DNA of 64,000 nucleotides from Paraburkholderia ginsengiterrae (GCF_001645125.1 NZ_LXKA01000221.1:186001-250000), one strand, 5' to 3'. Numbered from the stretch's first letter, positions 9,012-18,121 are shown. The notes: generated by a model not told the origin, from the letters alone. Numbers and translations: made by a program.

Positions 9012-9344
9012 ATGATAGAGGTGACGAATACGTACGACCTGCAGCCAGGCGTGAATCTGGAGGCTTACGCCGAATGGGCCAGGAAGGCGGCGGAAACGAT
9101 TGTGCAGCAGCCAGGTCTAGTCGAACTTCGCGCGAACCGGAATATGCTCGGTGCTCCGCAGATTCGAACGACTGCCTGCTGGAGGTCTACAGTCGACTGG
9201 GCGACGTTCGCAGACGGGCCATGGCGCGCGATGGAGCAGGAATTACGGACCTTTGCGACCAATTTCAAGGTGGAGATGTGGGGACCGTCGCAACTCCTGC
9301 CAACGCCGCTCCGTCCGGACCCAACCGGCGGTGCTGGTGCATGA
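9012..9344 (+). CDS. Small dimeric alpha/beta-barrel (ABM/EthD-like) protein
   Basis: A 110-residue protein resembling antibiotic-biosynthesis-monooxygenase/EthD-type ferredoxin-like folds: a first strand (MIEVTNTYDL), a helix (NLEAYAEWARKAAETIVQQPG), a LVELRANRN strand, a VDWATFADG helix start and a last strand (KVEMWGPS). The ATG follows an AGGAGA ribosome-binding site by six bases. Members of this fold are small cofactor-free oxygenases, haem-degrading enzymes or proteins of unknown role, and the active-site residues cannot be assigned here. It stands alone, with no operon partner, at the left edge of a degraded accessory region. Confidence 0.62.
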   Translation: MIEVTNTYDLQPGVNLEAYAEWARKAAETIVQQPGLVELRANRNMLGAPQIRTTACWRSTVDWATFADGPWRAMEQELRTFATNFKVEMWGPSQLLPTPLRPDPTGGAGA

Positions 9345-9704
9345 GCAGACCGGCGCACGTCGTCAGCATCGAAACCGGTCTCGGCAATCCGTCCGAAAGA
9401 GCTCGTTTCTGGCCGTCTGCCCCACCTGACCCAAGTGCTCGCGAATTGCAGTCGGTCAGACACCGACTGCTTCCGTCAGAGGCACGTGACCGTCATGCGC
9501 TCAAGTGTGGCGAGGTGCATAAGCCGAGATTTTTCTCTTCGCCAGGTAAGACAGCGGGTGCGAAGGGGAGCAACTTGCGAAATTTTGTTACGCAAACTGT
9601 GGGACCTTTCTAGCGTCGGTTGGCTCACCTGACCGGGGCACCGGGGTGTCTCACTTTATGCTTCCCAAAATCCCACTTGATGGTCCCCGCTACAGATGGC
9701 GCAA
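9345..9704. other. Intergenic region, no gene recognised
   Basis: Short frames here look like noise. No hairpin or motif is convincing. The region separates a plus-strand and a minus-strand gene that converge. Confidence 0.45.
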
Positions 9705-10379
9705 TCACTGCGATGTTGGTACCAGCGTCACGTAATGCGGTGTCAAGTTGACACTGCCAGAGGTGCCTCCGATAGTGAGTCCCACGGGCATCGTGCTCAC
9801 GCCCCTCGGGAACTCATATTCGCCAATTGCGAACAACTGGTACGTCCGCGGTGTGCTGGTAGAGGAAATGGAGATGAACAGATTGACGCCGTTTACGGTT
9901 CCCCGATACACGTAACCCTTGCGAGGCAAATCGTCGGGCACGAATGACCCTGCCGGCAATTTGAGGGTGAGCGCGCCAATGGTCAGCGTGACCGCCTGGG
10001 TGGGCGGCGTGATGCTAGTGCTTGAGGTCCCCAGCGTGAATGTTTCGTTGGCCGCAAACGCGGATAGCTTGGGCGCGAGGTACAGCGTCGCAGCAAATTT
10101 CGAGAAGGGCGCCGAGCTGAACGTCAAGGCCACTGAGGCAGGCCCCGTCCCCGCCGCGAAGGGCGAACCGGAGACCGGCGTCAGGGCGCCTCTCGTGGCG
10201 TTGATGATGTACGCAGAGACGGTGTTGGATTCGTCATTCACGACGTAGGCGAAGCCTGGCGTCTGGGCCCAAAGCGGGCTCCAGACAAGACCAACGAATA
10301 GCGCCAAGGCAGCCAAAACGGTTGCCCGCAGGGCGCGGGACCTAAAGTACCACTTTGAAGCTGCATGGGGGGAGCGCAT
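9705..10379 (-). CDS. Exported protein: one beta-propeller blade joined to a propeller-associated C-terminal domain
   Basis: The 224-residue product has a signal peptide (about residues 1-38, ending PLWA/Q). A single lactonase-like propeller blade follows (GFAYVVNDESNTVSAY, then TRGALTPVSGSPFAAGTGP). About 20 residues later begins a serine/threonine-rich beta domain (FTLGTSS, TQAVTLTIGALTLKLPAGSF, YVYRGTVNGVNL, GLTIGGTSGS). That last domain often closes long YVTN/lactonase-type propeller proteins. A one-blade version cannot form a propeller, so an internal deletion of the other blades, kept in frame, is the simplest reading. It is either a remnant that is still open or a minimal form of the family. 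Confidence 0.62.
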   Translation of the reverse strand: MRSPHAASKWYFRSRALRATVLAALALFVGLVWSPLWAQTPGFAYVVNDESNTVSAYIINATRGALTPVSGSPFAAGTGPASVALTFSSAPFSKFAATLYLAPKLSAFAANETFTLGTSSTSITPPTQAVTLTIGALTLKLPAGSFVPDDLPRKGYVYRGTVNGVNLFISISSTSTPRTYQLFAIGEYEFPRGVSTMPVGLTIGGTSGSVNLTPHYVTLVPTSQ

Positions 10380-10876
10380 CGCAGTTTCTCCTAGTTGACT
10401 ACGGCCAAGATTCCTTTGAACAGCTCGACCATCAGCTAGCTCGACACATTCACGGACGTCTTCTCATCGGAAAACATGGGCGGCTTCCAATTTTAGTTTT
10501 TGATGCACAGGCCAATGCGACCTCGCGAGCGAATTGTTGGCAGGTTCGAGAGGGGCACCGAAATACCTAGGCAGGCTTAAGCTTGATTCACTTAGCTGAT
10601 TAAAGTTAGCAGACAGCGCCTCCAGACGGCATAGTCAATATTGACTATGCCGTCTGGAGGTTGGCGCCTTCGCGAAGGGTGCCGCTCTGACCTCAAACGG
10701 TGCCAATATTCGGCTTTGCAGTCAGAGTGATGCTCATAGTCGGAGCAGGCGTTTCAGCCGGCTGTCGTTGCCGCAGATTCCTCGTCATTGTTCAAAGGTT
10801 GGCCCGAGGCCCTCGCTGCGTTGCCACGAGACGTACCTCATTGCGCCGTCCACTTTTCGGCAATCGCCCTCAGGAA
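10380..10876. other. Intergenic region containing a perfect palindrome
   Basis: No gene is supported in these 497 bases; the frames present lack family resemblance. The notable content is the 42-bp perfect palindrome at 10619-10660, listed separately. Confidence 0.5.
10619..10660. repeat. Perfect 42-bp palindrome, no loop
   Basis: The arms 10619-10639 and 10640-10660 are exact reverse complements with the centre CAAT|ATTG and no spacer. The sequence starts CCTCCAGACGGC and ends GCCGTCTGGAGG. Pairing stops at both outer edges. No T run follows on either strand, so a normal terminator is unlikely. It lies between the propeller remnant and a LysR remnant, in non-coding DNA. Confidence 0.9.
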
Positions 10877-11203
10877 TCACACGTCGCTCAAGGTCCGCCT
10901 CAACGTGTCGCAGAACCACTGCTGAGCGCCAGAGTCCTCGGCATGCGGATACCAGTACAAATTCACGTCGAAAGACTGTATCTGGAACGGAAGCGGTAGG
11001 ACTTTCATGCGCCCATCGCTTGCGAATGCTTTCGCGACACGCGTTGGCAGCGCGAGCACGAGGTCTGTGGTTGCGATTGAAGAGAAGAGACTGGTGAAGT
11101 GTGGAACCCGGAGGACAATCTTCCGTTGAAGTCCCATTGCACGATGTTGTTTGAGGGTCTTGGCGGTTTGCGCAAGCGTCGCGTCAGTGCTGGCCGGCGT
11201 TCA
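10877..11203 (-). pseudogene. LysR-family regulator, C-terminal remnant
   Basis: The minus strand encodes about 108 residues that look like the end of a LysR effector-binding domain: TDATLAQTAKTLKQHRAMG, then VLRVPHFTSLFSSIATTDL, LVLALPTRVAKAF and NLYWYPHAEDSGAQQWFCDT. The frame is closed upstream by a TGA at about 11204-11206. No N-terminal winged helix or first half of the effector domain is found upstream, so about two thirds of the gene is missing. It resembles the tail of NodD/PcpR-like LysR proteins that control dehydrogenases or aromatic catabolism. Confidence 0.7.
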
Positions 11204-11317
11204 GAAGCATCCAATACCTAGTCGACTCTAAGGGATGAATGACGGACTACGCGGGGTAAAGATTCCTGGCACAACGCCGTAAACCCGTCTATCTCGTTTG
11301 TGCGAAAAATCTCTTGA

Positions 11318-11908
11318 ATGTCTGCAGTGACCCACAAAACTCCTGTGCTAGCAAAGGCGTTCGCTCTGGTTACGATACTTGCCTCGAGTGCATGCGCAAC
11401 CCGTCCGCCAATCGCCTTCGACCCACCGCCTCCAGCGAAGTGTTGTTCCGTCTGGCAGAGTGCTCACTTTGAGGACATGGATGCAAACGGGGTCAGCCAC
11501 GCCCATATCAGTCTGACAGGAAGTCCGACGTTCGACTTCACTGAGGGCAGGTCCACTTTTGTAGCCTACAAGCTGCCCGAGGTGGAAGCGAATACAGTTG
11601 AAGTCGACACGTACGTCAGCTCTGATTTGTTGCCTCTGGCCACGGTTTTCAGACCGCGTGTTCTCTTTCTCGATGCGGGTCTCAAAGAGGTCGGCGACGG
11701 AAAGCTGGACCCGATGGAAAAAGGCTCAAAGTTCCTTGGGGATGCATACTACTTTGCAACGACGCCGATTCCTCCTTCGGCGAAGTACATCGTGGTCTAC
11801 GCCGCATCGTCCGCAAATACCGACCGGCTGGTTGCTCGGTCAGCGAACGGTTCACTCTACGGTCTTCCGAATGCGTACGAAGGCGATATCTCAATCATTC
11901 TAAAATGA
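11318..11908 (+). CDS. Exported protein with distant resemblance to MalM
   Basis: A 196-residue protein with an N-terminal signal (hydrophobic to about residue 25, ILASSACATRPP). The cysteine could be lipidated, although the residue at -3 is serine rather than leucine, so the lipobox is weak. The body is beta-rich and ends in NAYEGDISIILK. That ending, together with segments such as YFATTPIPPSAKYIVVYA, recalls the C-terminal half of MalM-type periplasmic proteins; this is a weak similarity by eye. Its stop overlaps the next start as ATGA, so it is coupled to a second exported protein. Function unknown. Confidence 0.65.
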   Translation: MSAVTHKTPVLAKAFALVTILASSACATRPPIAFDPPPPAKCCSVWQSAHFEDMDANGVSHAHISLTGSPTFDFTEGRSTFVAYKLPEVEANTVEVDTYVSSDLLPLATVFRPRVLFLDAGLKEVGDGKLDPMEKGSKFLGDAYYFATTPIPPSAKYIVVYAASSANTDRLVARSANGSLYGLPNAYEGDISIILK

Positions 11909-12486
11909 ACTGGTTCTCTCACTCCCCGCGATTTCAACGACTGTTCGCAGCCACGGCCTGCGCGACACTGCTTGCCGCCTGCATTCCCACCGATATCGTG
12001 CTGGCTCCAAATGAAGCGAGTGCCCGTGTCCGGTTCCGCTTCGTCGGAAACGGAACCGATGACGTGCTCCAATACACTCCGGCAAAGTGTCACTTCAAGA
12101 TGGACCCGGCCACGCGGTCACTTGCATTCATTACGTATCAGCACAACACGTTGAATCTGAACTCGGCGCTATCTCCGCCGCCGAAGCTGGACATGCCTAA
12201 TGACATCCCGGACGTATCGAAGCTCACCTACGCTGAAGTTCGGGTCAGGGCGGGAATTCCCCTCGAGTTCGGTTCAGAGTGGTCAAAGGGCAACGGGTAT
12301 GTGATGTACAGCTCAGCCAAGTTTGCCCAATTCACGCCTGAAGCATCTGCCGACTATGACGTCACAACAGGCGCCGATATCGGCAAACCAATTGAGCTAA
12401 CCGTGACGCAGTTGAAAGTTGTAGACGGTCGTGTCGAGCGGTTGCCTGTAGCGGCAATAACCGTACCGGCATGCAAGAGTTTGTGA
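11905..12486 (+). CDS. Predicted lipoprotein of unknown function
   Basis: A 193-residue product with a signal peptide and a good lipobox, LLAAC, giving an acylated Cys near residue 26. The mature part is beta-rich (ARVRFRFVGNGTDD, TYAEVRVRAGIPLEF) and has two further cysteines, one near residue 62 (PAKCHF) and one at the end (VPACKSL). It overlaps the preceding exported-protein gene by ATGA. A shorter frame at 15231-15428 repeats the layout of its last 65 residues, suggesting a small family of such lipoproteins in this region. I do not recognise a named family. Confidence 0.65.
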   Translation: MNWFSHSPRFQRLFAATACATLLAACIPTDIVLAPNEASARVRFRFVGNGTDDVLQYTPAKCHFKMDPATRSLAFITYQHNTLNLNSALSPPPKLDMPNDIPDVSKLTYAEVRVRAGIPLEFGSEWSKGNGYVMYSSAKFAQFTPEASADYDVTTGADIGKPIELTVTQLKVVDGRVERLPVAAITVPACKSL

Positions 12487-12675
12487 ACGCCATCGACTCG
12501 CGGTCGGAGTTGCATATGCTGGTGAGGTGACTAAAGTTTTTGTTCTTCGCCCTAGTTGCCCCGCTTTTGGCTGTCGGCAAGGAAATCCAGATGGGGGAGG
12601 GCAAGGGTCCCCGGAGACGGCTGAAACGCGCCAGGCTGCTACACTACCTAGCTCGAAATCATGTCGTGACTCACC

Positions 12676-13701
12676 ATGCAGAACAGCTATCCGAATCGCC
12701 AGTGGATTTACGTTAAACGTCCCGAGGGGCGAGTGGGTCCAGAACACTACGAGTTGCGCGAGGAGGTGCTCGTTGGCAACCTGGCTGCCAACGAAGTCAT
12801 CGTGCGCGCGAGCATCATTAGCGTCGACCCCTATATTCGTATTCAGCAGCACGAGCGCAACACTTACGACGTGCCTCATCCCCTCGGGATTGTTCAGCGC
12901 GCCGGCGTTGTGGGGCAGGTCGTCGCGTCTGCCAGCCCGCTCTTTGCCGAAGGCGACTGGGTTTCAACGTACAGCGGCTGGCAGCTTTACGCGCGTTGTC
13001 ATCACAGCGAGCTGACGAAGCTGGACCCCAGCGTGGCTCCCGTGTCCACAGCACTTGGCGTCCTTGGGATGCCTGGGCGCACCGCATGGTTCGGCCTGAT
13101 GGATGCCGGTCGTCCGCGCCCGGGAGACACATTGGTCGTCTCTGGCGCCGCAGGCGCGGTCGGCTCGCTGGTTGCTCAGTTTGGCAAGCGCGCAGGATGC
13201 CGGGTTGTCGGCATCGCTGGCGGCCCGGACAAGTGCAAATTCCTCACGGATACCCTCAAACTCGATGAAGCGGTCGACTACCGCGCATATTCGACTTTGG
13301 AGTCGTTGAGCGATGCCATACAGGCGGCTACCGGCGGGGTCGACGTCTATTTTGACAACGTCGGCGGCCGCGTCACCGACGCGGTTATTCCTCTCATCAA
13401 GCGCCGTGCCCGCATCGTCATCTGCGGGGCAATCAGCCAATATGACGGTGGACTGGACAAGCCCGACCTGGGCCCACGCTTCCTGCAACATATGCTCTTC
13501 CAACGAGCGACGATTCAAGGAATTCTGGCCCGGGATTTCATCAACCGAATGGATGAAATGGTGGCCACAGTGGCACCCTGGGTTCGAAGCGGCGAACTTC
13601 ATTTCCATGAGACATACGTCGACGGATTTGATGAGTTGCCCGCGGCACTCAACAGTCTCTTCGACGGACGGAACCTTGGTAAGCTGCTAGTTCGCGTCTA
13701 G
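12676..13701 (+). CDS. NADP-dependent oxidoreductase, MDR superfamily (CurA/LTB4DH type)
   Basis: A 341-residue medium-chain reductase without structural zinc. The N-terminal GroES-like domain has SIISVDPYIR, the usual SLDPYMR-type motif of the family. The Rossmann domain has VVSGAAGAVGSLVAQ near residue 155, GIAGGPDKC near 178 and YFDNVGGRVTDAV near 225, then ICGAISQYD. Relatives reduce the double bond of alpha,beta-unsaturated carbonyls with NADPH (curcumin, leukotriene B4, alkenals); the substrate here is unknown. It is full length and stands alone, an intact enzyme among gene remnants. Confidence 0.9.
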   Translation: MQNSYPNRQWIYVKRPEGRVGPEHYELREEVLVGNLAANEVIVRASIISVDPYIRIQQHERNTYDVPHPLGIVQRAGVVGQVVASASPLFAEGDWVSTYSGWQLYARCHHSELTKLDPSVAPVSTALGVLGMPGRTAWFGLMDAGRPRPGDTLVVSGAAGAVGSLVAQFGKRAGCRVVGIAGGPDKCKFLTDTLKLDEAVDYRAYSTLESLSDAIQAATGGVDVYFDNVGGRVTDAVIPLIKRRARIVICGAISQYDGGLDKPDLGPRFLQHMLFQRATIQGILARDFINRMDEMVATVAPWVRSGELHFHETYVDGFDELPAALNSLFDGRNLGKLLVRV

Positions 13702-13823
13702 TCGCATAGTTTGCAGAGCGGCCCGGATATGGTTAGCCGGGACCGCCTCGCCGGTTACTGATTGCGGGCGGCGCCGACAATGTGCCGACTATCAATTGCG
13801 GTGCCCGGCGACGTCGGTGAGCT

Positions 13824-14879
13824 TCAGGCACCCGGAGTAGTAAGCGATTGCCATTCCTTGACGAGTTCAAAGTTTTCGCGAAACCATCGCCCGCGGAATA
13901 CTCTCAGGCCGTTTCGATTCACACGGCTCGCGTACTCGCCCATCAACCAGAAATGCCGGATTGCGACGAATGTCGTGACCGCTTCGAAATCGACCGATGA
14001 GATGGGCTCAACACTTCGGTAGCCGTTCACAAATTGCTTCCAATTGGCCTCAACCTTCTCGTCCGGACTCGCTAGCCCCCGTCCCAGCAGGTTGCTCCAG
14101 AGGTACACCGCGATGTCGTAGGCAAGATAGCCTGGTCCACCGTCATCGAAGTCGAAGAATGAAGCTACCCGTACACCGTCGGGGCCATCGCTCATCAGCG
14201 TGTTCCCACCATGGCAATCGCCGTGGCATGCGACTGGTGCGAGGTCGGTGAGCGTAGCTATTCGTGCTTCAAGCGTTTGCGCAATCGAAGTCAGCAGTTC
14301 GCGGACTTCTTCGCTCAAATCTCTAAGCGCCAGCAGACGCGCTAACGGGCGGCGCAGAAGATGGTCAAAATCGAGCCGGTAGTTACTCTCAGGGCCAGTG
14401 TAGTCTCGTGAGAGGACGTGAATACGAGCGAGTTCCGCGCCCATTACCGCGATGTCAGTGGGCTCATTTCCGGGCGGTTTGCCTGAAAGAAAATCGAAGA
14501 CCACCAAAGAACGCGACCCTTCAGGCGCGGCGACCTCCACGCTGTATGCCCCGTTTCTAGCTCTCCAAGGTGCCGCGACTGCCGCTCCGGCCGATTTCAG
14601 ATGCTGCAGCAAAGCCGTCTCGTAGTTGACGTTCGGCACACCTCTTTCCAGGCGGGAGCTTAGGCGCGCAACGCAGCGCCGCCCGTTCGCCAGGGCTACT
14701 TCATAGATGTCGTTAAAGCCCGACTGCAACAACGTGCAATCCTCGATTGGTCCGATTCCGAAAGTCCGCCCAAGCACTCTTCGAATTTCGTCGCCCCCGA
14801 TGGTCGAATAGACTGCCTGAATTGGGCTTGGACCATCAGTCACTTGGGTCAGCATCTTCGCAATCCATGGAGTGAGCAT
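13824..14879 (-). CDS. Aminoglycoside-phosphotransferase-fold kinase (SrkA/homoserine-kinase-like)
   Basis: This protein kinase-like small-molecule phosphotransferase has the APH-family catalytic loop CHGDCHGGNTL (Asp as base, Asn for metal) and the metal-binding FFDFDDGGPGY that replaces DFG, followed by DIAVYLWS. The N-lobe includes LQSGFNDIYEVAL and ARLSSR. The fold is shared by Ser/Thr kinase SrkA (YihE), homoserine kinase ThrB and aminoglycoside kinases, so the substrate is open. I begin at the ATG at 14879 (351 residues). A second ATG lies at 14855, and an in-frame TTG at 14954 would add a poorly conserved extension. None has a strong ribosome-binding site. Confidence 0.83.
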   Translation of the reverse strand: MLTPWIAKMLTQVTDGPSPIQAVYSTIGGDEIRRVLGRTFGIGPIEDCTLLQSGFNDIYEVALANGRRCVARLSSRLERGVPNVNYETALLQHLKSAGAAVAAPWRARNGAYSVEVAAPEGSRSLVVFDFLSGKPPGNEPTDIAVMGAELARIHVLSRDYTGPESNYRLDFDHLLRRPLARLLALRDLSEEVRELLTSIAQTLEARIATLTDLAPVACHGDCHGGNTLMSDGPDGVRVASFFDFDDGGPGYLAYDIAVYLWSNLLGRGLASPDEKVEANWKQFVNGYRSVEPISSVDFEAVTTFVAIRHFWLMGEYASRVNRNGLRVFRGRWFRENFELVKEWQSLTTPGA

Positions 14880-15230
14880 CAGCGTGAGATTATGCTCCGA
14901 CTCTTCGGTCGAAAGAATCACGGCGCAGGTTGCAGCATTGCATGTAAATGCCAACTTGATGCATCTCGCATCACCCTGTGGGTCTTCGTCCGCCTAGGCT
15001 CATAGTCAATCGTCTGGGATAGGGGTCTAGTATGTTTCTGGCGGACCTTGAATCCAGGCATGTTTGAATATTCAGTCTCGTCGCTATCAGTCTGAATCTC
15101 CAAATTACCGGAGTATGGACCTATCAAGTTTCGGCACTCTCTGCCGATATGTCTAATAACCCCGTGATTGACTAGCTGCTGGCGCCAAGCGTTCAAATCG
15201 CGTCTGGAATCGTTCACGCATAGCTGTTTT

Positions 15231-15428
15231 GGTGGCGACCAATTCGTGACCTATCGTGGAAACGGAATCGGAGAGTTCGTGCCTCAGACAGGCAAAGACT
15301 ATGAACTGAAAGTCGTGGTTGCACTGAAGAAGCCAATGCAGCTTGTGGTCGATGAACTACAAGTATTCGAAGGCAATATCGTCCGGGCGCCGGTGACAAT
15401 GAATAAGGTGCATCTGTGCGGAACCTGA
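15231..15428 (+). pseudogene. C-terminal fragment of a lipoprotein like the one at 11905-12486
   Basis: About 65 codons (from GGDQFVTYRGNGIGEFVPQT to VHLCGT) match the tail of the lipoprotein at 11905-12486 in layout: an aromatic strand, GxGxFxP or AQFTP, then (K/G)P(M/I)(Q/E)L strands, an xLxVxxGxxxRxP strand and a cysteine near the end. There is no signal peptide or N-terminal domain, and the sequence upstream of 15228 shows no resemblance. I read this as a remnant of a second copy; the comparison is by eye only. Confidence 0.5.
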
Positions 15429-15517
15429 GCAGTTGGCTCTGATATCGCAACTCCTATTTCGGCTTAGTTTGGTTGATGCCGGGTCCTCCTAAAATGCATC
15501 GTATTGAAGTCGCATCA

Positions 15518-16957
15518 ATGAAAAAAATCTCTTTCTTCGTCGCTGGAATCTGCCTCCTGCTCTCAAACCAAGCAGCTCTTGGCGCCGATGGAGCGCCGTC
15601 GTACACCTTCACGCCTGCGGCGCCTCAAGTTGTGACGCCCCCAGAAGCAATGCTCGATGACCAAGTCAGGAAGTTGGGCTTTGAACCCAACAGCGACGCT
15701 GGAAAACTCGCCAAGAAATGGGTCGTGCAAATCGCGACGGACCCGGATTGGAAGAGCGTTATGGCGCACGCAAGTGGGCGGCCAGGCGACAACTCCTCCA
15801 ATGACGGCGTAATGAGTGGCTTCGGCGCGAATCTGTCGGCTCAAGAGCGCGAAGCTCTGCTGCGTTTGTTTCTAGGCGTCGTTTCCGGATTGAAGCCAGA
15901 ACAATGCGAACGGATGTTCGGCGGAGAGGGGCCACCGGTTGGTTCCAATATCCTGTCTTCCAGACAGCTTTACGCGCTGATGACATTACTGAATTCCGCA
16001 GTGAAAAGGAGCGCGCACAGCGATGCGCCCAAGGAGTCCTACTCGATTGCACGAGCACTCGATGCAGACAGTGCTTTAGAGATGCACATGGAGGCGATGC
16101 TCCGCAAGAATAAAGAGATTTCTGCGAGCGAAATGGAAGACGTGCCCGCGATACTGAAGGGCAGGCATGCGTGCATCGCCGCATCTGCAATGCTGCGGTC
16201 ATTCCTTGAGGCAACCGAGCCCACCAGGACTGTAGCCACCTGGGATTTTCTTTCGTCGCCGTGGCATGGCACTGCAAGCCAGCATGTCCTCCAGACGGCT
16301 GAGCATTATGCTAACAGCGAGTTCGACCTGAACAAATTGCCGGCACAGCTTGCTAGCCGCTTGCCGGCCCCCGGTTCGAGGCCGTTGGGTTTTCGGAGCG
16401 TGGTGGTTGAAGGAGATTGGGAGAACCGCTCACGTCCTGAGTTTGACGCGAGGTATCGCAAGACATACTGGAACCTTCACAACTCTGGGGCGGTTGCGAC
16501 TTTCCTAAGCCGGGCGGACGCCGACAAAGAGATTGTCTGGGGTTTTTTCCAAACAGAGTTCGGCTTCGTCGGACTGAGGGTCCAGGAGGTTGGGACCGGG
16601 ATTCGGATTTTGCCACCGGAGGTGTTCCCGGCCTCGCAATTTTCAATGGCGAGCGAAAGTAACTTTGTTCCTAAACCTAACAGCAGCTTCCACATACCAG
16701 CAACTCAGCCGTCAATGGAGGATGTACGCGATTACCAATGCGAGACCTATGGAAAATATCCTGCATCGAAGGTGTTTCCTGATTTGAAGGGCGATGCGAT
16801 GGATGTCAGTTGCCAGGCGGTATCGGGTACGGGCTCGACGAAGCATCAGATTCGGGAAGCTTACCTGGTCGATTACAGCATCTCGGTCAGGTTATTTGAA
16901 ATCGATAAGGACGGACTGACCATGTCGCGCATTCGCAGCGTGACCGTAACGCAATAA
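15518..16957 (+). CDS. Exported protein of unknown function
   Basis: The 479-residue product begins with a signal peptide (MKKISFFVAGICLLLSNQAALG, cleavage probably before ADG). An upstream in-frame ATG at 15473 would bury this signal, so I chose 15518. The mature protein has a helix-rich first half (residues 60-250) and a beta-rich second half with WDFLSSPWHG, GFRSVVVEGDWENRSRP and two late cysteines (YQCETYG and DVSCQAVSG), which could form a disulfide. I recognise no family. It is alone between remnants, with a gap of nearly 200 bases before the next gene. Confidence 0.72.
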   Translation: MKKISFFVAGICLLLSNQAALGADGAPSYTFTPAAPQVVTPPEAMLDDQVRKLGFEPNSDAGKLAKKWVVQIATDPDWKSVMAHASGRPGDNSSNDGVMSGFGANLSAQEREALLRLFLGVVSGLKPEQCERMFGGEGPPVGSNILSSRQLYALMTLLNSAVKRSAHSDAPKESYSIARALDADSALEMHMEAMLRKNKEISASEMEDVPAILKGRHACIAASAMLRSFLEATEPTRTVATWDFLSSPWHGTASQHVLQTAEHYANSEFDLNKLPAQLASRLPAPGSRPLGFRSVVVEGDWENRSRPEFDARYRKTYWNLHNSGAVATFLSRADADKEIVWGFFQTEFGFVGLRVQEVGTGIRILPPEVFPASQFSMASESNFVPKPNSSFHIPATQPSMEDVRDYQCETYGKYPASKVFPDLKGDAMDVSCQAVSGTGSTKHQIREAYLVDYSISVRLFEIDKDGLTMSRIRSVTVTQ

Positions 16958-17155
16958 TAGAGCGCTTGAGGCGCAGGAAGTTGCGTTTCCGTGCCGCCAC
17001 CCATGCTCGCGCCCGTCGCGAGCGGGCAAGGTGTCGTAGCCGTTATGAAAGACGCTACACGAAGCCTACGACGTCTGTCTCATAGTGCCTGTGTTGCTGT
17101 CACGAGTGCCGCGTAGGTAAGCGAGTCCGCCGCTGATTCAGTTTAAGTCAAGAGT

Positions 17156-18022
17156 ATGAGCTACGACCTCTTCTTCGATTTTCCGTCCACCGTGCAGGCA
17201 GCAGAACTGGAGCGTTATTTTTCGAACCGTCCCAACTATCAATTGGCGAGCGGGGCGTTCTACCAAAACCAGGCAACGGGCGTCTATTTCCAGTTTGCGT
17301 GGTCTGCTGACCCCCACCGGAATCAAGCTGTATCCAAGGTAAGCTTCAACATGAACTACTTCCGTCCGCATGTTTTCGGGCTCGAAGCGGAGCCGGAAGT
17401 TCGTTCGTTTGTTAGTCGCTTCATGCCGCAGGTTCAGGACCCGCAGAAGGACGGGATGGGTAACGGTCCGTACTCGACGAAGGGTTTTCTTGCCGGTTGG
17501 AATACCGGAAACGAGTATGCGTACGCTGCGATTCTCCAGATGCAGACGCCGTCGCATAAGTTCTTCTCGCTGCCAGCGATCGAGCTTGAAAAGGTGTGGC
17601 GGTGGAACGCATCTATTGCGACAACTCAAGCGACATATGGTGAATCTCTCTTTGTGCCACGAATCATGACATTGTCAGTAAACGGCGAGTTGCGTACCGT
17701 TGTGGTCTGGGGTGATGGGATTCCCGAACTCATCCCGGAGGTTGATCTGCTACTGGTTGTGCGCGACGAACTGGCACCGGAGTCGCCGGGTGGCCCGCGC
17801 CAGAAGGACCGGTGCCTCATCACACAGGAAAGTGTAGATGCGATTCTCGCGCCGCTTACGGAGGGTGGGTATGCAATGAGAGTGCGGAAGCCGCGATATA
17901 ACGCCGCTCCACAAGCCGTTCGCACTTTCATCCAGTCCCTCGCACCGACCTCAGCGCACATTACAGGCGTCGCCATGGAAGCAATTCTCGATGCGGAATT
18001 GGTCCGCAAATTCGCGAAGTAA
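17156..18022 (+). CDS. Conserved-looking soluble protein of unknown function
   Basis: A 288-residue protein with no signal peptide or membrane segment, starting MSYDLFFDF. Short proteins starting with this kind of phrase occur as immunity-like or type VI secretion neighbours in some proteobacteria, but I cannot place this one. The composition is ordinary for a folded cytoplasmic protein: a FNMNYFRPHVFGLEAEPEV segment, WGDGIPELIPEVD and a helical end (SAHITGVAMEAILDAELVRKF). No partner gene is adjacent; the next locus is the collapsed cydAB remnant on the other strand. Confidence 0.65.
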   Translation: MSYDLFFDFPSTVQAAELERYFSNRPNYQLASGAFYQNQATGVYFQFAWSADPHRNQAVSKVSFNMNYFRPHVFGLEAEPEVRSFVSRFMPQVQDPQKDGMGNGPYSTKGFLAGWNTGNEYAYAAILQMQTPSHKFFSLPAIELEKVWRWNASIATTQATYGESLFVPRIMTLSVNGELRTVVVWGDGIPELIPEVDLLLVVRDELAPESPGGPRQKDRCLITQESVDAILAPLTEGGYAMRVRKPRYNAAPQAVRTFIQSLAPTSAHITGVAMEAILDAELVRKFAK

Positions 18023-18121
18023 ATATGCTCGGGGTCCCTTCACCAAGAGTGAGCGCCAAATTTTGTCGGAAACCCGTATTCGGCTCGCTCACAAACGTGA
18101 TTCCTTATATCGTCGTTAAGT

